From: Chara braunii
Taxonomy: Eukaryota; Streptophyta; Charophyceae; Charales; Characeae
NCBI GenBank assembly: GCA_003427395.1
Contig: BFEA01000039.1
Coordinates: 3,452,417-3,486,811, forward strand
Direction of reading: 5' to 3'
DNA length: 34,395 nucleotides
Positions 1 through 10,599 of this stretch are shown piece by piece; positions within the stretch are counted from its first letter, which is position 1; each line of letters begins with the position of its first letter. Both the position numbers and the translations under genes were made by a program. The notes under the pieces are model-generated. The model did no database searches. It was given only the letters and a program-made list of their open reading frames with translations, and was not told the origin of the DNA.

Positions 1-35
<35 letters not shown>
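1..35. repeat. (GA)n microsatellite
   Basis: Uninterrupted GA dinucleotide run at the window edge. Similar GA/CT and CA/GT runs recur throughout the window. Many lie next to assembly gaps, so their lengths are unlikely to be exact. Confidence 0.95.
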
Positions 36-36
<1 letters not shown>

Positions 37-979
37 TGAGCGATACAAGATTGGTTCGCTACGCACCTGCGCTGAAGACATCACCACGGAGAGAGAGAGT
101 TGAGTGATACAAGATTGGTTGTGCGGTCCAAGATGAAGTAGCGGCCATAGCCGCGGAGCTCGGGACACGGAGGAGAGAGGAAGGTGAAGTAGAGAACGGA
201 GGAGAGATCGGAGAAGAAGAAGGAAGGAGGGACAACGAAGGTGAAGACAGACATAGCCAAGGGTGAANAAAAAAAAAAAAAAAAAAACGGCGAGAAAGGT
301 GGAGCAGGAAGAGAAGGGAGGTTGGCGAGGAAGAAGGTGCCGGCAGCCATAGCCGACCTAGAGGTGACCAGAGGGTTGACCGGAGCGTTGACCGGGGTGT
401 GGCCGCGTTGACCAAGCGTTGACCGGAGCCGTCGACCACGTTTTTGACCAAGCTGGAGTTGGTATAATCTTGCCAAGCCCTTAGCTTATCCCCTCGCCCT
501 ATGGATGTGCACTCACCCTATGGTACTTACGGAGTCTGAGTCTGTCTGTCTCTTCTTTCTGCATTTTGTCTCTTCTGTCTAGGTGATAGGACTCCGTGTA
601 TGAAGGATAGGGCCTAGTTGACCAAATCCACACGGGCTGAGTAGGGCTAAAGAATGTGTCTGACAACTCGACTGTCCCGAAGGACACAAACCCTCCCAAG
701 GAACGGTACTGACCGACGGGCTTCTCGGTGTGGCACTGTAGGCCCAAAATCCGAGCTGTGGGCTGCACAACGGGCCGTCTAAGTCTTGAGAGAACCTGCT
801 GATCGCGTCGTCCTGTCTGTGAGTTACGGGGGATCTCCTTAAATGCCTCCTGATCAGCAACCGGTTCTGTAGTGACGGTTGTAGTTTAGAGTTTAGGCTA
901 GAGACCATAGCTGACAGGGTTCTATACGGATCATGTGGTCCTTAGATCGAGTCGGTCTTAAGTTAGGGGGAGAGTCTAA
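36..979 (+). other. Purine-rich leader and 5' flank of the first gypsy element
   Basis: No credible gene is visible. Positions 36-360 are strongly purine-rich (GAGAGA, GAAGAAGGA) with a poly-A run at 269-287 just after a single N at 268, which marks an assembly join. Positions 376-449 hold five TTGACC hexamers. Positions 480-979 lead into the gag region and may be the 5' LTR or untranslated leader. I could not define LTR ends or a tRNA primer-binding site: no match to the usual plant initiator-Met PBS was seen. Confidence 0.4.
376..449 (+). promoter_or_regulatory. Cluster of five TTGACC (W-box-like) motifs
   Basis: TTGACC occurs at about 376, 388, 408, 419 and 444, that is five times in 74 bp and always in the same orientation. 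TTGAC is the W-box core bound by WRKY factors in green plants (established knowledge). Whether it acts here, for example as a retroelement enhancer, is inference. It could also be a simple decayed tandem repeat. Confidence 0.35.
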
Positions 980-989
980 GTGGTGAGGA

Positions 990-2238
990 GTGGAACCGTT
1001 ATTTGGTTGCGCGTCTGTCACCGTGGTAGACACGCGTACAGGAACGAGCACCTCCCCTTATACAGCAGAGCAGGATGCGAAAGCCGCCGCCATCCTGAAA
1101 GAGAGAAGAGAGAAGGAGGCCAAGAAGAAGGCCTTGATAGAAGAACAGGCGGCAAAGTTGAAGAAGATTGAGGAGGAGATGGCCAGAGAAAAAGAGGTTA
1201 AAGAAAGAAGAAGAGAAGCTCAAAGTGGTAGAAGAGGAGGAAGAGGTACAAGAACCGCCACTGGAAAGGCGAAGGACAAGAGAAAGAGCAGAATCCAGTG
1301 GGGTGGAGGAGGATTAATTGGAGAAGAAAATTACGGAATGGGTGGCCAACTTAACCCTGAGAGAAGAGGAAGAAGCGTTGATGTATGTGCCCAGGGAAGA
1401 ACAAAAGGCGGCCATGAAAGAGTGGGATGCAGAAGAAGACCCACTCATTGGTAAGCTATAGAAGATGAGAAGAGGATGGAGTGGAAGTTCCGGCTGATGA
1501 GGGAGAGGAAGAAGAGAATGGAGGCGGCGTGTCAGGCGGCGAAGGAATTGGAAGAGATAAAAAGAAGCAAAGAGACCAGATGGCGTTGCAGGTGGACCTT
1601 CTGGGGAAGATGGAGATCATGGCGAGGAGCATAGAGCGCCTGGCACAGGTCCAGGAAGAGCAATATCAGATTGGTAGAAGCCAGGATATAGCCTTACGCT
1701 CTATACGCTTGGGGTTTAGAGACTTTGCACGTGAGTTAGTTATGCAGGTTGGCTCCAAGGTGAAGGCCCGTTTAGAGAACACGGAGCGTTATTGCATTGG
1801 CGCAATAGAGGGCACCATGTTGGCCGCACCGAAGGAGGAAAAAGCGCGTCCCCGTAGAGAGCCCGTGAAGGTAAAGTTCCCCGACTCCTACAGCGGAAAG
1901 AAGGAGGAGAACTTTGACAATTGGCGACAAACATTAAAACGTACGTGCACTTACAGAAAGTTCCCCGACAAACATTAAAACGTACGTGCACTTATAGAGA
2001 GCCCGTGAAGGTAAAGTTCCCCGACTCCTACAACGGAAAAAAGGAGGACAACTTTGACAATTGGCGACAAACATTGAAACTTACGTGCACTTACGGCCTG
2101 GACCAGCGCGTCTGGCAACAGCGTGTGGACCAGGGGCAGTGCATAAATTGCGGTGACCCTGGCCACATCATCAAATTTTGTCCAAAGTATAGAGAGGCCC
2201 GATGGGCTGCCCAAGGATCAAAAGGCAGCCGCCGGTAG
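990..2238 (+). pseudogene. gypsy element 1 gag, with CCHC zinc knuckle
   Basis: Gag packages element RNA in virus-like particles. The N-terminal open segment (990-1454) has a highly charged Lys/Glu stretch typical of a coiled coil. A second segment (1481-1978) carries the capsid-like part, and a third ends with a zinc knuckle at 2140-2181. There the spacing Cys-X2-Cys-X4-His-X4-Cys is complete (CINCGDPGHIIKFC). Reading frame changes between segments and a 140-bp-offset duplication at 1856-2094 break the protein. The knuckle and the downstream protease support the assignment. The start at 990 is only the first Met of the open segment. Confidence 0.8.
1856..2094 (+). repeat. Tandem duplication inside gag
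   Basis: The segment starting GAGAGCCCGTGAAGG at 1856 recurs at 1996. Between the two, 1957-1995 is a third, internally deleted copy. The copies differ by few substitutions, so the duplication is younger than much of the element's decay. It shifts the gag frame. Confidence 0.9.
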
Positions 2239-2402
2239 GGGTAGCAACTGCCTCTACCATAAGGCCATGTGGGGAAACGAGCGCGAGCCGACAGGAAACT
2301 CCCACACCACATGTGCCTACGACAGAGGTTGCAGGTTGGTGCCTAGATAGTTGTCCATAGACTGCTTGTGTCAGAGTCTCTTTAGGCACCTCCCTCACAG
2401 TT

Positions 2403-2876
2403 GTGGCTGATGAGCTGAAGGAGAGAATGTCCGTCTGGGCCAAGATGAAAAAGGAGAGTAGGGGACAGCTAGTTCTAGTAGATGTAGAGATTTTCAGAGG
2501 TAGAGTAGGGGCCTTAGTAGATAGTGAGGCCATGCGCAATTATATCAGTAGAAAGGCGCTGCAAAAGTTAAAGTTGGGATTGAAGGTCCATAAATTAGTA
2601 GACCCCATAGTGATTATCCTCACAGACAATCGCACGATGCGAGTAGAGGATTATGTAGAGGGAGTCCATGCGTACTTTCGCCTAGAGAAAGATGGGAAGG
2701 TGGAGAAAGTTTTCCATTCCCCGATTCTCCTCGTAGAGGACAGCCTTCCTTTTGACATAGTCCTAGGAATGGACCGGGGAGAGGCAGCCGGGCCCACACT
2801 CCATTTGAGAGAGCACGTGTGTAGGCTCCCTAGTCCATCAGGCGGGGTCAAGACTGCCCGTCTGTTTCATGTGTGA
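2403..2876 (+). pseudogene. gypsy element 1 retropepsin-like protease segment
   Basis: The open segment matches a retroviral-type aspartic protease, which cuts the Gag-Pol polyprotein. The active-site motif appears as LVDSEAMRNYIS (codons around 2514-2549), where the family motif is D-S/T-G. Here the Gly is Glu, which should impair folding of the active-site loop. A hydrophobic strand and FDIVLGMD near 2750 match the C-terminal flap/GMD region usual in plant gypsy proteases. Upstream frame breaks separate it from gag and a gap of about 95 bp separates it from the reverse transcriptase. Confidence 0.8.
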
Positions 2877-2970
2877 GGAGCAGGTAACTCTTTGGCACAT
2901 TGCGGCCTTACCGCTCCTGCATTTGCGAGGCTAGTGAGGGAGCAGCTAGAAGAATAGGTTTTTGTAGCCT

Positions 2971-4310
2971 ATGTTAGACCAGTTACTTGGCCTTAAAGAG
3001 GAAAAGCCTATAGATCCCGCTATTGCCAATCTGCTGGGAGAGTACACAGATTTAGCTAAGCCGCCTACAGGGGTAGCCCCGCGGCCCATCCAGCATCACA
3101 TTGAGATAGAGCCTGGCAGTAGGACTTCTAAAGGAGCAGTGTATAGGATGTCCCCACGAGAGTTGGAGGAGTTGCGCAAGCAGTTAGATGAACTCTTAGA
3201 AAGGGGTTAGATTAGGCCTAGTTCGTCTCCATTTGGAGCACCTGTTCTATTTGTCCCAAAGAAGGAGGGAGAGCTTAGAATGTGCATTGACTATAGGGGT
3301 CTCAACGCTATCACAGTGAAGAATGCGGAGCCACTGCCCCGAATAGATGATCTCTTAGATCGGGTGCAGGGTTTAAGTATTTTTCGAAGATAGACTTGAA
3401 GTCCGGATATCATCAGATAGAGGTCCATCCTGATGATCAATATAAGACAGCGTTCCAGACTAGATATAGGCACTACGAGTTCGTAGTTATGCCCTTTGTA
3501 CTAACCAACGCACCAGCTACTTTTCAGCGTTGTATGAATGATTTGTTTAGGTCGTGGTTAAACAGGTTTGTAGTAGTCTACTTAGACGATATTCTAGTGT
3601 TTAGTAGGACCCTCCAGAAGCATGAGGGTCATCTGAGGCAGGTCTCAGAGAAGCTGAGAGAGGCCAACCTCAAGATCAATGCAAATAAGTGTGAATGGGC
3701 AAAGACCCAAGTTCTGTATTTAGGCCATGTCTTAGACGGAGACGGCATCAAACCAGAAGATAGTAAGATCGCAGCGATTGGAGATTGGCCTACACCCCGC
3801 ACGCTGACAAAGTTGCGGTCGTTCTTAGGCCTAGCTAACTATTACAGGAAGTTTGTAAGGAACTTCTCCACCATCGCTGCTCCCCTTCGCAGGTTGCTGA
3901 AGAAAGAAACAGATTGGAAGTGGGACAAGGACTGCACCTCTGCCATGAAGAAGTTGAAGCAGGTGTTGATAGAGTACGCAGTCCTGAAGGTAGCCAATCC
4001 GTCCTTTTGTCGTCACGACTGATGCGAGCCAGTATGGTATAGGTGTTGTATTACAGCAAGACGATGATAACGGATCTAGACCTGAGAGTTTATGTCTGCT
4101 AGCATGCCTTCAGAGAAGGTAGCAATATCTACCTACGAGAGGGAACTCTACGCTCTCAGGCAAGCGTTAGAACATTGAGAGCACTACTTGCTTGGGAGGC
4201 ACTTCAAAGTCTACTTAGACCACGAGACATTAAGGTGGTTGAAGACTCAGGCCAAGATGACAACTAAGCTTACTAGGTGGGCCACAGAACTAGACCAATA
4301 TGACTTTTGA
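2971..4310 (+). pseudogene. gypsy element 1 reverse transcriptase and RNase H
   Basis: RNA-directed DNA polymerase for element replication. Visible parts are the N-terminal R-M-S-P-x-E-L-E-E-L region (near 3150), the [13 protein letters not shown] motif (near 3225-3265), the CIDYRGLN motif (near 3283), LKSGYHQIEVHPDD (3397 on), AFQTRYRHYEF, and the catalytic YLDD box at 3579-3590. The RT connection domain follows (LGLANYYRKFVRNFS, near 3826). An amber stop at 3208-3210 and a frameshift near 3370 break the RT. RNase H (about 4010-4310) begins with a TDAS-like motif but is riddled with stops. The YLDD box itself is intact. Confidence 0.9.
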
Positions 4311-5139
4311 GCTTAAGCAAGTCAAAGGGAAGTATAATGTAGTTGCGGACGCTCTGAGTAGGAGAGCTGACTACTTTGGAGCGATAGTTCATTATCTGGA
4401 TATAGGGAGAGACCTGCGACAGAAAGTTAGAGAGGCGTATGCGCAGGGCCCTATCTATGGTGACCTCCTCAAGAGAGTAAAGGAAGCCCCAGAATCCGAA
4501 CCAGACTACCGCACTACTGATGGGCTGCTATTCGAGAAGACTAACGTAGTTCGATTGTGCGTTCCAAACAGTGAGGATATCCGTAGTTTGATCCTAGGGG
4601 AATGCCACGATACTGGGGGACATTTTGGTTGGCAAGAGACTCTAGCTAACCTCATGCGCGCGTACATATGGCCTGGGATGAAGGCCGACTGCATAGAGTA
4701 TGTTCGCAGTTGTAAGGTCTGCCAGAGAAATAAGACCTCTACGCGTGCCCCTCTAGGTCTTCTCAGACCCTTGCCTATTCCTGATCAGCCAGGAGATTCA
4801 GTGTCCATTCACTTTATGGATACCCATGTCAAGAGTAGGCATGGCAAGAGCCAAGTCATGGTAATAGTTGATAGATTCAGTAAGTATGCTGTTTTTGTTC
4901 CTTTGCCCTTAGAGGCACGCACGGAATTAGTTATTCAGAAGTTCTTTGATCATTGGGTCAGTGAACACGGGATTCCACTGTCTATAGTTAGTGATAGAGA
5001 CACCCGGCTCACTAGTCAGAACTGGCAGGAGTTGATGAGAGTCTATGGCTCCAAGTTGCTGATGTCATCTGGCCGTCATCCAGAGAAACGGTCAGACTCC
5101 GTCATCCAGAGACAAACGGTCAGACTGAACAAATGAATA
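4300..5139 (+). pseudogene. gypsy element 1 integrase, zinc-binding and DDE core
   Basis: Integrase inserts element cDNA into the genome. The HHCC zinc-binding region is visible (His residues in ECHDTGGHFGW near 4600, Cys pair CKVC near 4715). The core follows with IHFMD (first Asp), IVSDRD (second Asp) and then the region of the third catalytic acid. There, a duplication of about 25 bp (5078-5099 copied at 5103-5126) throws the frame off just before the expected Glu. The Glu codon (5127-5129) survives only in the next frame. The preceding segment ends in the ALSRRADYF motif common at the RNase H/integrase junction. Confidence 0.9.
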
Positions 5140-5924
5140 AGGTCCTGCAGCAAGTTCTGAGGATGTACATTAGACCTGATCAAGTTAACTGGGATGAGAT
5201 GCTCCCAAAGGTAGCCAGTGCATACAACAATAGCGTGCATTTAGCTACTTGTCGCACTCCTAACGAGTTGCATAAGTCTTTCACACCACGTAGACCATTT
5301 GAAGGGCTTAACCGGGACCAGATTCAGAGGCTACCGCCGGGTACTAGGGAGTTTGCATTACAGCACGAGAAAGAGTTAGCTACCATCGTAGAGAACCTCA
5401 GGAAGGCCCAGCATAGGATGATAGAGCAAGCCAACAAGCACCGTCGCCCGTCGCAGTTTCAAGTAGGCGACTTAGTCTGGGTCAAGTCTAAAGAATTTGC
5501 TCCTGAGGAGAACATCTCACAAAAGCTATTGCCAGCATACAGAGGACCGTGGCCAGTCCTAGAAGTCAAGGGCGGAGAGGATGGACCATCCTACACAGTA
5601 GAGATCCCAGCACACCTCCATACCTACCCCGTGTTTCATGCGTCAAAGTTGTTGCCATGTATCACAAGCCAACAGTTTCCATCTAGAAGACCCATGATCC
5701 CTCCGGACATGGATGGAAGGTACGACATTGACGGCATTGTAGGTGAAGACGTATTCAGAACAGGAGGTAGAGGTCGTCCGCAGAAACAGTATAAGGTTCG
5801 ATTTGCTTACCAGGAACCCGAGGACGATCGCTGGTTTACTAGGACTGAACTGCTAGAATCAGCTCCCGACGTAGTAAGATACTACGAGCGAGAAAAGAAG
5901 GGTAAAGGTCCTGCCTTGGACTGA
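5133..5924 (+). pseudogene. gypsy element 1 integrase C-terminus with chromodomain-like tail
   Basis: This segment continues the integrase core (SAYNNSVHLATCRTPNEL near 5215), then a basic region, then a GPY/F-type motif (YRGPWPVLEV near 5540). It ends in a chromodomain-like fold: DIDGIVGEDVF, GRGRPQKQYKVRF and a W-F acidic tail (5725-5880). In chromoviruses such tails target integration to marked chromatin (established knowledge). The 263-codon segment is fully open and is the best preserved part of the element. It ends at 5924, about 38 bp before the LTR-like region. Confidence 0.85.
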
Positions 5925-5962
5925 ATTATTCTCGGAGGACCTCGAATTTAGGCCGGCGAGAG

Positions 5963-6810
5963 TGAAACGGTTTTCACCTTGCAGAGGCAGTGCAGATCCC
6001 AGGTTTCGATCTCCTGACCTTACCTTACCCATGTACAGTATTGAGTTGACCCCTGAGTGTTTGAACCTGTGACCTGTGTTTTGTTAGTTGTTGTTTGTCT
6101 GTCGTAGGACTGTGTAGATGTAGGGATTCGATCTGTAGGTCTATCGAGTAGGGGTCACAGCTCTGTAGAGGTCGTAGCTATAGGTATTCTGAAAGGTCAA
6201 GGTCGTAGCTGCTACAGTACCCGAAAGGCCAAGTCCACAGACTTCCGGAAGTTCCGGAAGTGGCCTTTTGAAGCTGTCCCATTTTTAGTCAGAGACAAGT
6301 GGGCAAGTGGTGAGCCCAACTGCGTTACGTCGGCAGTGCGACTGCATTGAGTTGGCAGTGCAAACCCATACAGTCAGCGGTACTGGTCCAGTCAGTCCCA
6401 GTCCAGTCCAGCAAGTACCATGAGGGACTGTGTGCACCATGGGCCGATGGAAAGAGGCAGACCATCGAGTTACAGAAGTATAAATCAAGAGGCAGCGCCC
6501 AGCCATTCATTCAGTCCTGCATAAGCCATCCGGAAGTGCTGCCACAGCGACTTGTGCGAGGTGGTCTGCAGTGAGCCCGAAGACGAAGTGGGCGAGAAGG
6601 AAGCTTAGCCATAGCGATAGGGTAGCAGCGGCCATAGCTGCCGTAGCTGATAGGAGAGAGTAGCGGGTGTGAGTGTGCGAGTGTACAGTGTGTTGCGTGT
6701 GGGGTATCCAGGGTGATCCTGTGTGCGAACAGCAGAGTTGAGTAAGTTACGAACAGAGAGTTGTACAGGCGATGTGCCGCCATAGCCATTTGCAGTGAAC
6801 TTGTATCTGA
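5963..6810 (+). mobile_element. Putative 3' LTR of gypsy element 1 with TATA box
   Basis: A short stretch after the pol stop (TTCTCGGAGGA then CGAA and a purine tract) is shared with element 2, where an LTR-like TG start also follows. Here the segment starts TG at 5963. A TATAAAT box lies at 6479-6485. I cannot see a matching 5' LTR in the window, so both ends are estimates. The short repeat CTTCCGGAAG with TTCCGGAAG lies at 6241-6260. Confidence 0.5.
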
Positions 6811-6949
6811 GCTGCGTTTTTGGTTACTATATCTTTGAGTTCTGAGTGGGCACCTGACGCCAGTTTGCCGCGCAACCTGTTTGCATGCATGTGAAGTGTG
6901 AATGAAAATGAGTCTGATTGCAAGACCCTCTCGGATCCTTGTGCATTTT

Positions 6950-7020
6950 TCTTTTGTGCATCTGCTTAAACCCTAGACAAAATATTCTTTTGTGCATCTG
7001 CTTAAACCCTAGACAAAATA
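6950..7020 (+). repeat. 35-bp tandem duplication
   Basis: The unit beginning TCTTTTGTGCATCTGC and containing AAACCCTAGACAAAATA occurs twice back to back. It directly precedes the hammerhead-like array. Confidence 0.9.
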
Positions 7021-7460
7021 TATATACTCCTGATGAGTCGGTGAAACTCTGACGAAACAGTTTGTCACAGCCCCTCGTTTGTTGTCCTCTTCTCCCTCTC
7101 TGCCTATATATATCGTCAAATAGAACTGCCCACAGCCCCTCGTTTGTTGTCCTCTTCTCTCTCTCTGCCTACGGTTTACCGGGCAGTTCTGTTTGTGACG
7201 ATATATATTATATATATATTAATATATATATCTGTTTGTGACGATATATATCATATATGTATATTTAAAGTCCGATGAAACAGTTTTCGACAGCACCTCG
7301 TTTGTTGTCCTCTTCTCCCCCTCTGCCCACGGTTTACTGGGCAGCTCTGTTTGGCGATATATAATATATATGGTTCAGCCTCCTGATGAGTCAGTGAAAC
7401 TCCGTCGAAACAGTTTGTCACAGCCCCTCGTTTGTTGTGCTCTTCTCCCCTGGTTTGTTA
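7021..7460 (+). repeat. Tandem array of hammerhead-ribozyme-like units with AT-rich spacers
   Basis: Four irregular units share the block CACAGCCCCTCGTTTGTTGTCC, with small variants, followed by a CT-rich stretch, GGTTTACYGGGCAG and a GATATATA spacer. Hammerhead cores appear at 7030-7058 (CTGATGA, stem II GTCGG/CTGAC closed by one wobble pair, GAAA) and 7383-7411 (CTGATGA, stem II degraded, GAAA). A third unit near 7270 keeps only the CCGATGAAAC end and the second has lost the core. Stem I and the cleavage-site strand are not convincing, so these copies look inactive. They are related to the better copy on the minus strand at 28.8 kb, sharing loop sequence GTTCAGC. Confidence 0.6.
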
Positions 7461-7520
7461 TATAATGAAGCTAATTCTCGGGCTTGCTTGCCATTCTTCT
7501 GTGTGACTGTCTTCTGGCAG

Positions 7521-7717
7521 AGATTTGCAGGGGTGGTGATCTGCTCATTGCGGCCAGATGATGTTGGCCCATGGAAGGTGATTCTCATGCCCTGCACGTT
7601 CGTTGCAGATGACTGGTCTGCCGCAGGGAACAGTGCTCAACCGACAAGGATTTTTAAGCTGAAGGTGACAGAGCGCACTCGGCTCTTTGCTGGACTTCAT
7701 CAGGAGAGCCCACAAAT
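7521..7717 (+). CDS. Calpain-like gene exon: C-terminal half of a C2L/domain III module
   Basis: The product reads GPWKVILMPCTFVADDWSAA and onward through TRIFKLKVTERTRLF. This closely matches the second half of the module at 28.6 kb (MPCSFIADDWSAAGN, SRMFRLKVPEPTRI). Such beta-sandwich modules (calpain domain III/C2L) usually sit beside the CysPC protease domain and bind lipid or regulate it (family knowledge). A CAG acceptor precedes 7521; a second CAG at 7528-7530 is an alternative. The donor GTACGT follows 7717 and leaves phase 2, which matches the phase-2 acceptor of the exon at 15564. The first half of this module should lie upstream of the window. Confidence 0.75.
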
Positions 7718-7758
7718 GTACGTCTCCCTCTTTTCCTTTCTTTTCCCCTCTCCCTCTC

Positions 7759-8219
7759 TTATGACCCGGTCACTGAAGTCTTCATGAATGAAAGAATTTC
7801 TTTGTCATTTGAGTAGTTCACCAAGTCTTTACCTTCCAGAAACATCCGAGCATATTTTCTGTGGGAGTGGTCAAGTGCAGTGCGTTGAAGATCTTGTAAT
7901 GAAGCCAAATGTGGGAAGCTCACACCATCAACACCAGGCATGAAACTCACGATGCTCAGCGAATGACAGTCACAAAGAGATAACAAGAGGGCCAGTTTCA
8001 ATACAATAGGAGGATAATCTCAAATAATAATTGATATGATAACTTTCTCGCCTTTGCCCTCCATCCTCTGCAATTCGCCTCTCTGGTCTCGCCACTTCCA
8101 CAATTGTCAGTCATTCTCTTTAGTGGTGATAAAGCTGGTCTCTCTCTCACAACCACCTTGCCAGTACGTGGCTCCACAAAAAATACACCGGTCAAAGCTG
8201 TGCCAGCCTTCAGAAGCAA
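7759..8219 (-). other. Unidentified coding-like stretch, minus strand
   Basis: Two adjacent minus-strand segments look more protein-like than the surrounding sequence. One (8219-7998) contains GTALTGVFFVEPRTGKVVVR. The other (8001-7759) contains SFMPGVDGVSFPHLASLQDL followed by a KYARMFLEG motif. They are in different frames, without a clear splice junction between them. I do not recognise the family. A decayed transposon protein or an old gene fragment inside the calpain intron is the most likely origin. Confidence 0.3.
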
Positions 8220-8268
8220 AGCGCTCTCCCTTCACTGTTGACAACATTACCGGGTAAGACCAGGTAAG

Positions 8269-8385
<117 letters not shown>

Positions 8386-9929
8386 TAAAATTGAACTGAG
8401 CGTTTGGATTGGTCGTGATCTGTGGCCAACATTGACTCAAATGTTTGACTATTTGACTGCAGTGCCCGGGTTGAGCTTGATGACCGTATAGCAACAAGGA
8501 CTGCAAATCAGCCTTAAATCTCCTGTAGGCTTACAGACAGAGGGGAGAGAGAACTTTGGAGAGAAGCCAGAGAGCAAAGATCAGAAATGGCAACTGTGAG
8601 TTTCACATTGTAGTTTGTCGTTTTAAGTCAGACAAGTGCGGCTCAGCAAACCAGAGTTCTGGCTCATTAGTGAGCCAGGAAGCTCCACAGAATGTTGTTG
8701 ATAAGTGAACTAGATGCTATTGCTCGTAGACAGAAGTTAGAAGATAATCTAGCGAATGTGAAGGGAGAAGAGTATCTATGTAGTACGGAAGTCATGCCTA
8801 CAGGAAGTACAGGAAGGGAGGGATAAGTTACGGATCTTACATGAGGCACGCACGCATGGTAAAGACAGCAAAGAGATGGCCGGTAATATCCTGGCCTTAC
8901 GTTCACAAACGGGTTTGCTGTTAGTAAGATAGACCAGTTGTTGCAAATGCGGATAGCAACAAGCACAACGGTCAAACCGATTCCTGCAGGCCTGCAGTCC
9001 AACGGTGTTGTCCCCACCACTTGTTCCTTTATATGGCATGTGCCCTCCCGCCAGTACTGTACGTAGGATTTCACCCCAGGTCCCAGTCCAGCCTTCTTCA
9101 ATTCCGGTGTCGGTCGTTATATGGCCACCACCACTGTCAGCACGACTCAGCAGCTCTAGAGCGGTTACAACCCTTGTCCTTTCATCAAGATGTCAATGGT
9201 CCAACCAGTAGAATGCATATGAGATAAAAAGCCTGAGAATCCAGATACTTGGTCGAGATCAGTCTTCTTGTATGTTAGGATGAATGACACACTGAAAGAT
9301 AGAGAAGTTATAGTTGCATCCAAATTTCTGATAAGCGCCAAACTGGTTGGATGGCAAGATAGCAGGGGATGGGTATGGGCGTGATATTACCACAGACATG
9401 TCATGCGAGGTCAGTCCATGAGCCTGGTAGAAGATCACTTTCATGACCGTTTGCAAACACAAAAGCAACAGACGAGCTCAGAATGTTAGCGACTCGTAGA
9501 TACAAGGACGGCCTGGCCATTACCGAAAGTAGAGAAGCCTATCAAGGTGACAGGAGTTCGGTATGAGATACTGACTAGCTATTTGAAGGCCCTCCCTGAA
9601 AATATCAGACGTCTATTAGTAGATGAGACCACTACTCAACGTAACAACTTTACAATCCTGTGCAGAAAGCCCTTGGGTGTAGAGGCAAACCAAGTGTAGT
9701 ACGCGTAGGAGTGAAGAAGGGACTGCCCCATAACTGGAACAAGGGATACCTTCTGCAGTGTGTGTAGAGGTAGGAGTATGGCTTAAAGTCTCCCTCAACC
9801 TCTCAGAGAGTGATGGCGATGGCTACTGGCCTTGAGGTCGCCCCACAGTTACAGTCACGCCCGGAGACATGACTGTCCTTAGAAGAGGTGGAAGGAGAAA
9901 TATGCAATCTTATAGACTTTTGGGTACGC

Positions 9930-9998
9930 ATGGCATCAGGTCCAAAGGGAGAGTTTGGGTATGCATGGCAGCAGGTCCGAAGGGAGCGTTTGAGGCTG
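9930..9998 (+). repeat. 34-bp tandem duplication in element 2 gag/pol region
   Basis: The unit containing TGGGTACGCATGGCATCAGG and TCCAAAGGGAG is repeated at once as TGGGTATGCATGGCAGCAGG with TCCGAAGGGAG. The copies differ by a few substitutions. Confidence 0.8.
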
Positions 9999-10599
9999 TA
10001 AAGCATGGGCCTTAGCCGATATCAGATCGCCGAGCAGTTATACCAGTCATGCTTGCATGGAGAGGTTGCGCCTAGTGGACCAGCTACAGCCACTAAGTGG
10101 ACCTGTAGTATCTAAATCAGCCAACAAGTAGCGAATTGTCAGAGAAGACTACGTACAAGCAGTGATGTACCTTCTCTCATAGGGAAGGCAATACTAGGCA
10201 CAAGTTCTTTTTGTATTGAGCAACAAATTTCCATTTGATAGGATGGTAGAAATGTACGTGGCCAAACCTTAGTTTGAGTAGAACATCAAGGCTATGCTGT
10301 ATAAGACTCCTGATTGGAAGACAGTCTGTCTAAAGAGGTACTCACCTCATAAGATGGAAGTTTCCTAAGGATGCTTGTGTGCTAGTATGTGTTACAATTA
10401 CTACAGGTAGAACCAAGAAGAGGGTATGTTTTTAGTGTTTGTCTCCAAAAGGGGAGGCCATAGAGATGCTCCCAAAGATAGCAAGAGCTGTAGCTAAGTA
10501 TCCAGATTTGGAGTAGGAGCCAACCGGAGTTATGGATAGGGAGATGGCCCATGTGATGGAGATTGTCACAGAGAGTAGAACCCCAAAAGCAGGATGTGT

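Larger units (their letters stand above)
980..6810 (+). mobile_element. Ty3/gypsy LTR retrotransposon, chromovirus-like, decayed (element 1)
   Basis: Domains run gag (coiled coil, CCHC knuckle), aspartic protease, reverse transcriptase, RNase H, integrase, integrase C-terminus with GPW/F-type motif, chromodomain-like tail. This order defines Ty3/gypsy (Metaviridae-type) elements. The polyprotein is broken by several in-frame stops, frameshifts and internal duplications, so this copy cannot be autonomous. The polypurine region near 5950-5962 is followed by a TG-starting 3' LTR-like segment. It lies upstream of, and in the same orientation as, the first calpain exon, probably within an intron. 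The right end at about 6810 is approximate. Confidence 0.9.

Noticed and set aside
1490-1520. CTGATGAGG as a hammerhead core
   Set aside because: It lies in gag coding sequence without a following stem II and GAAA.
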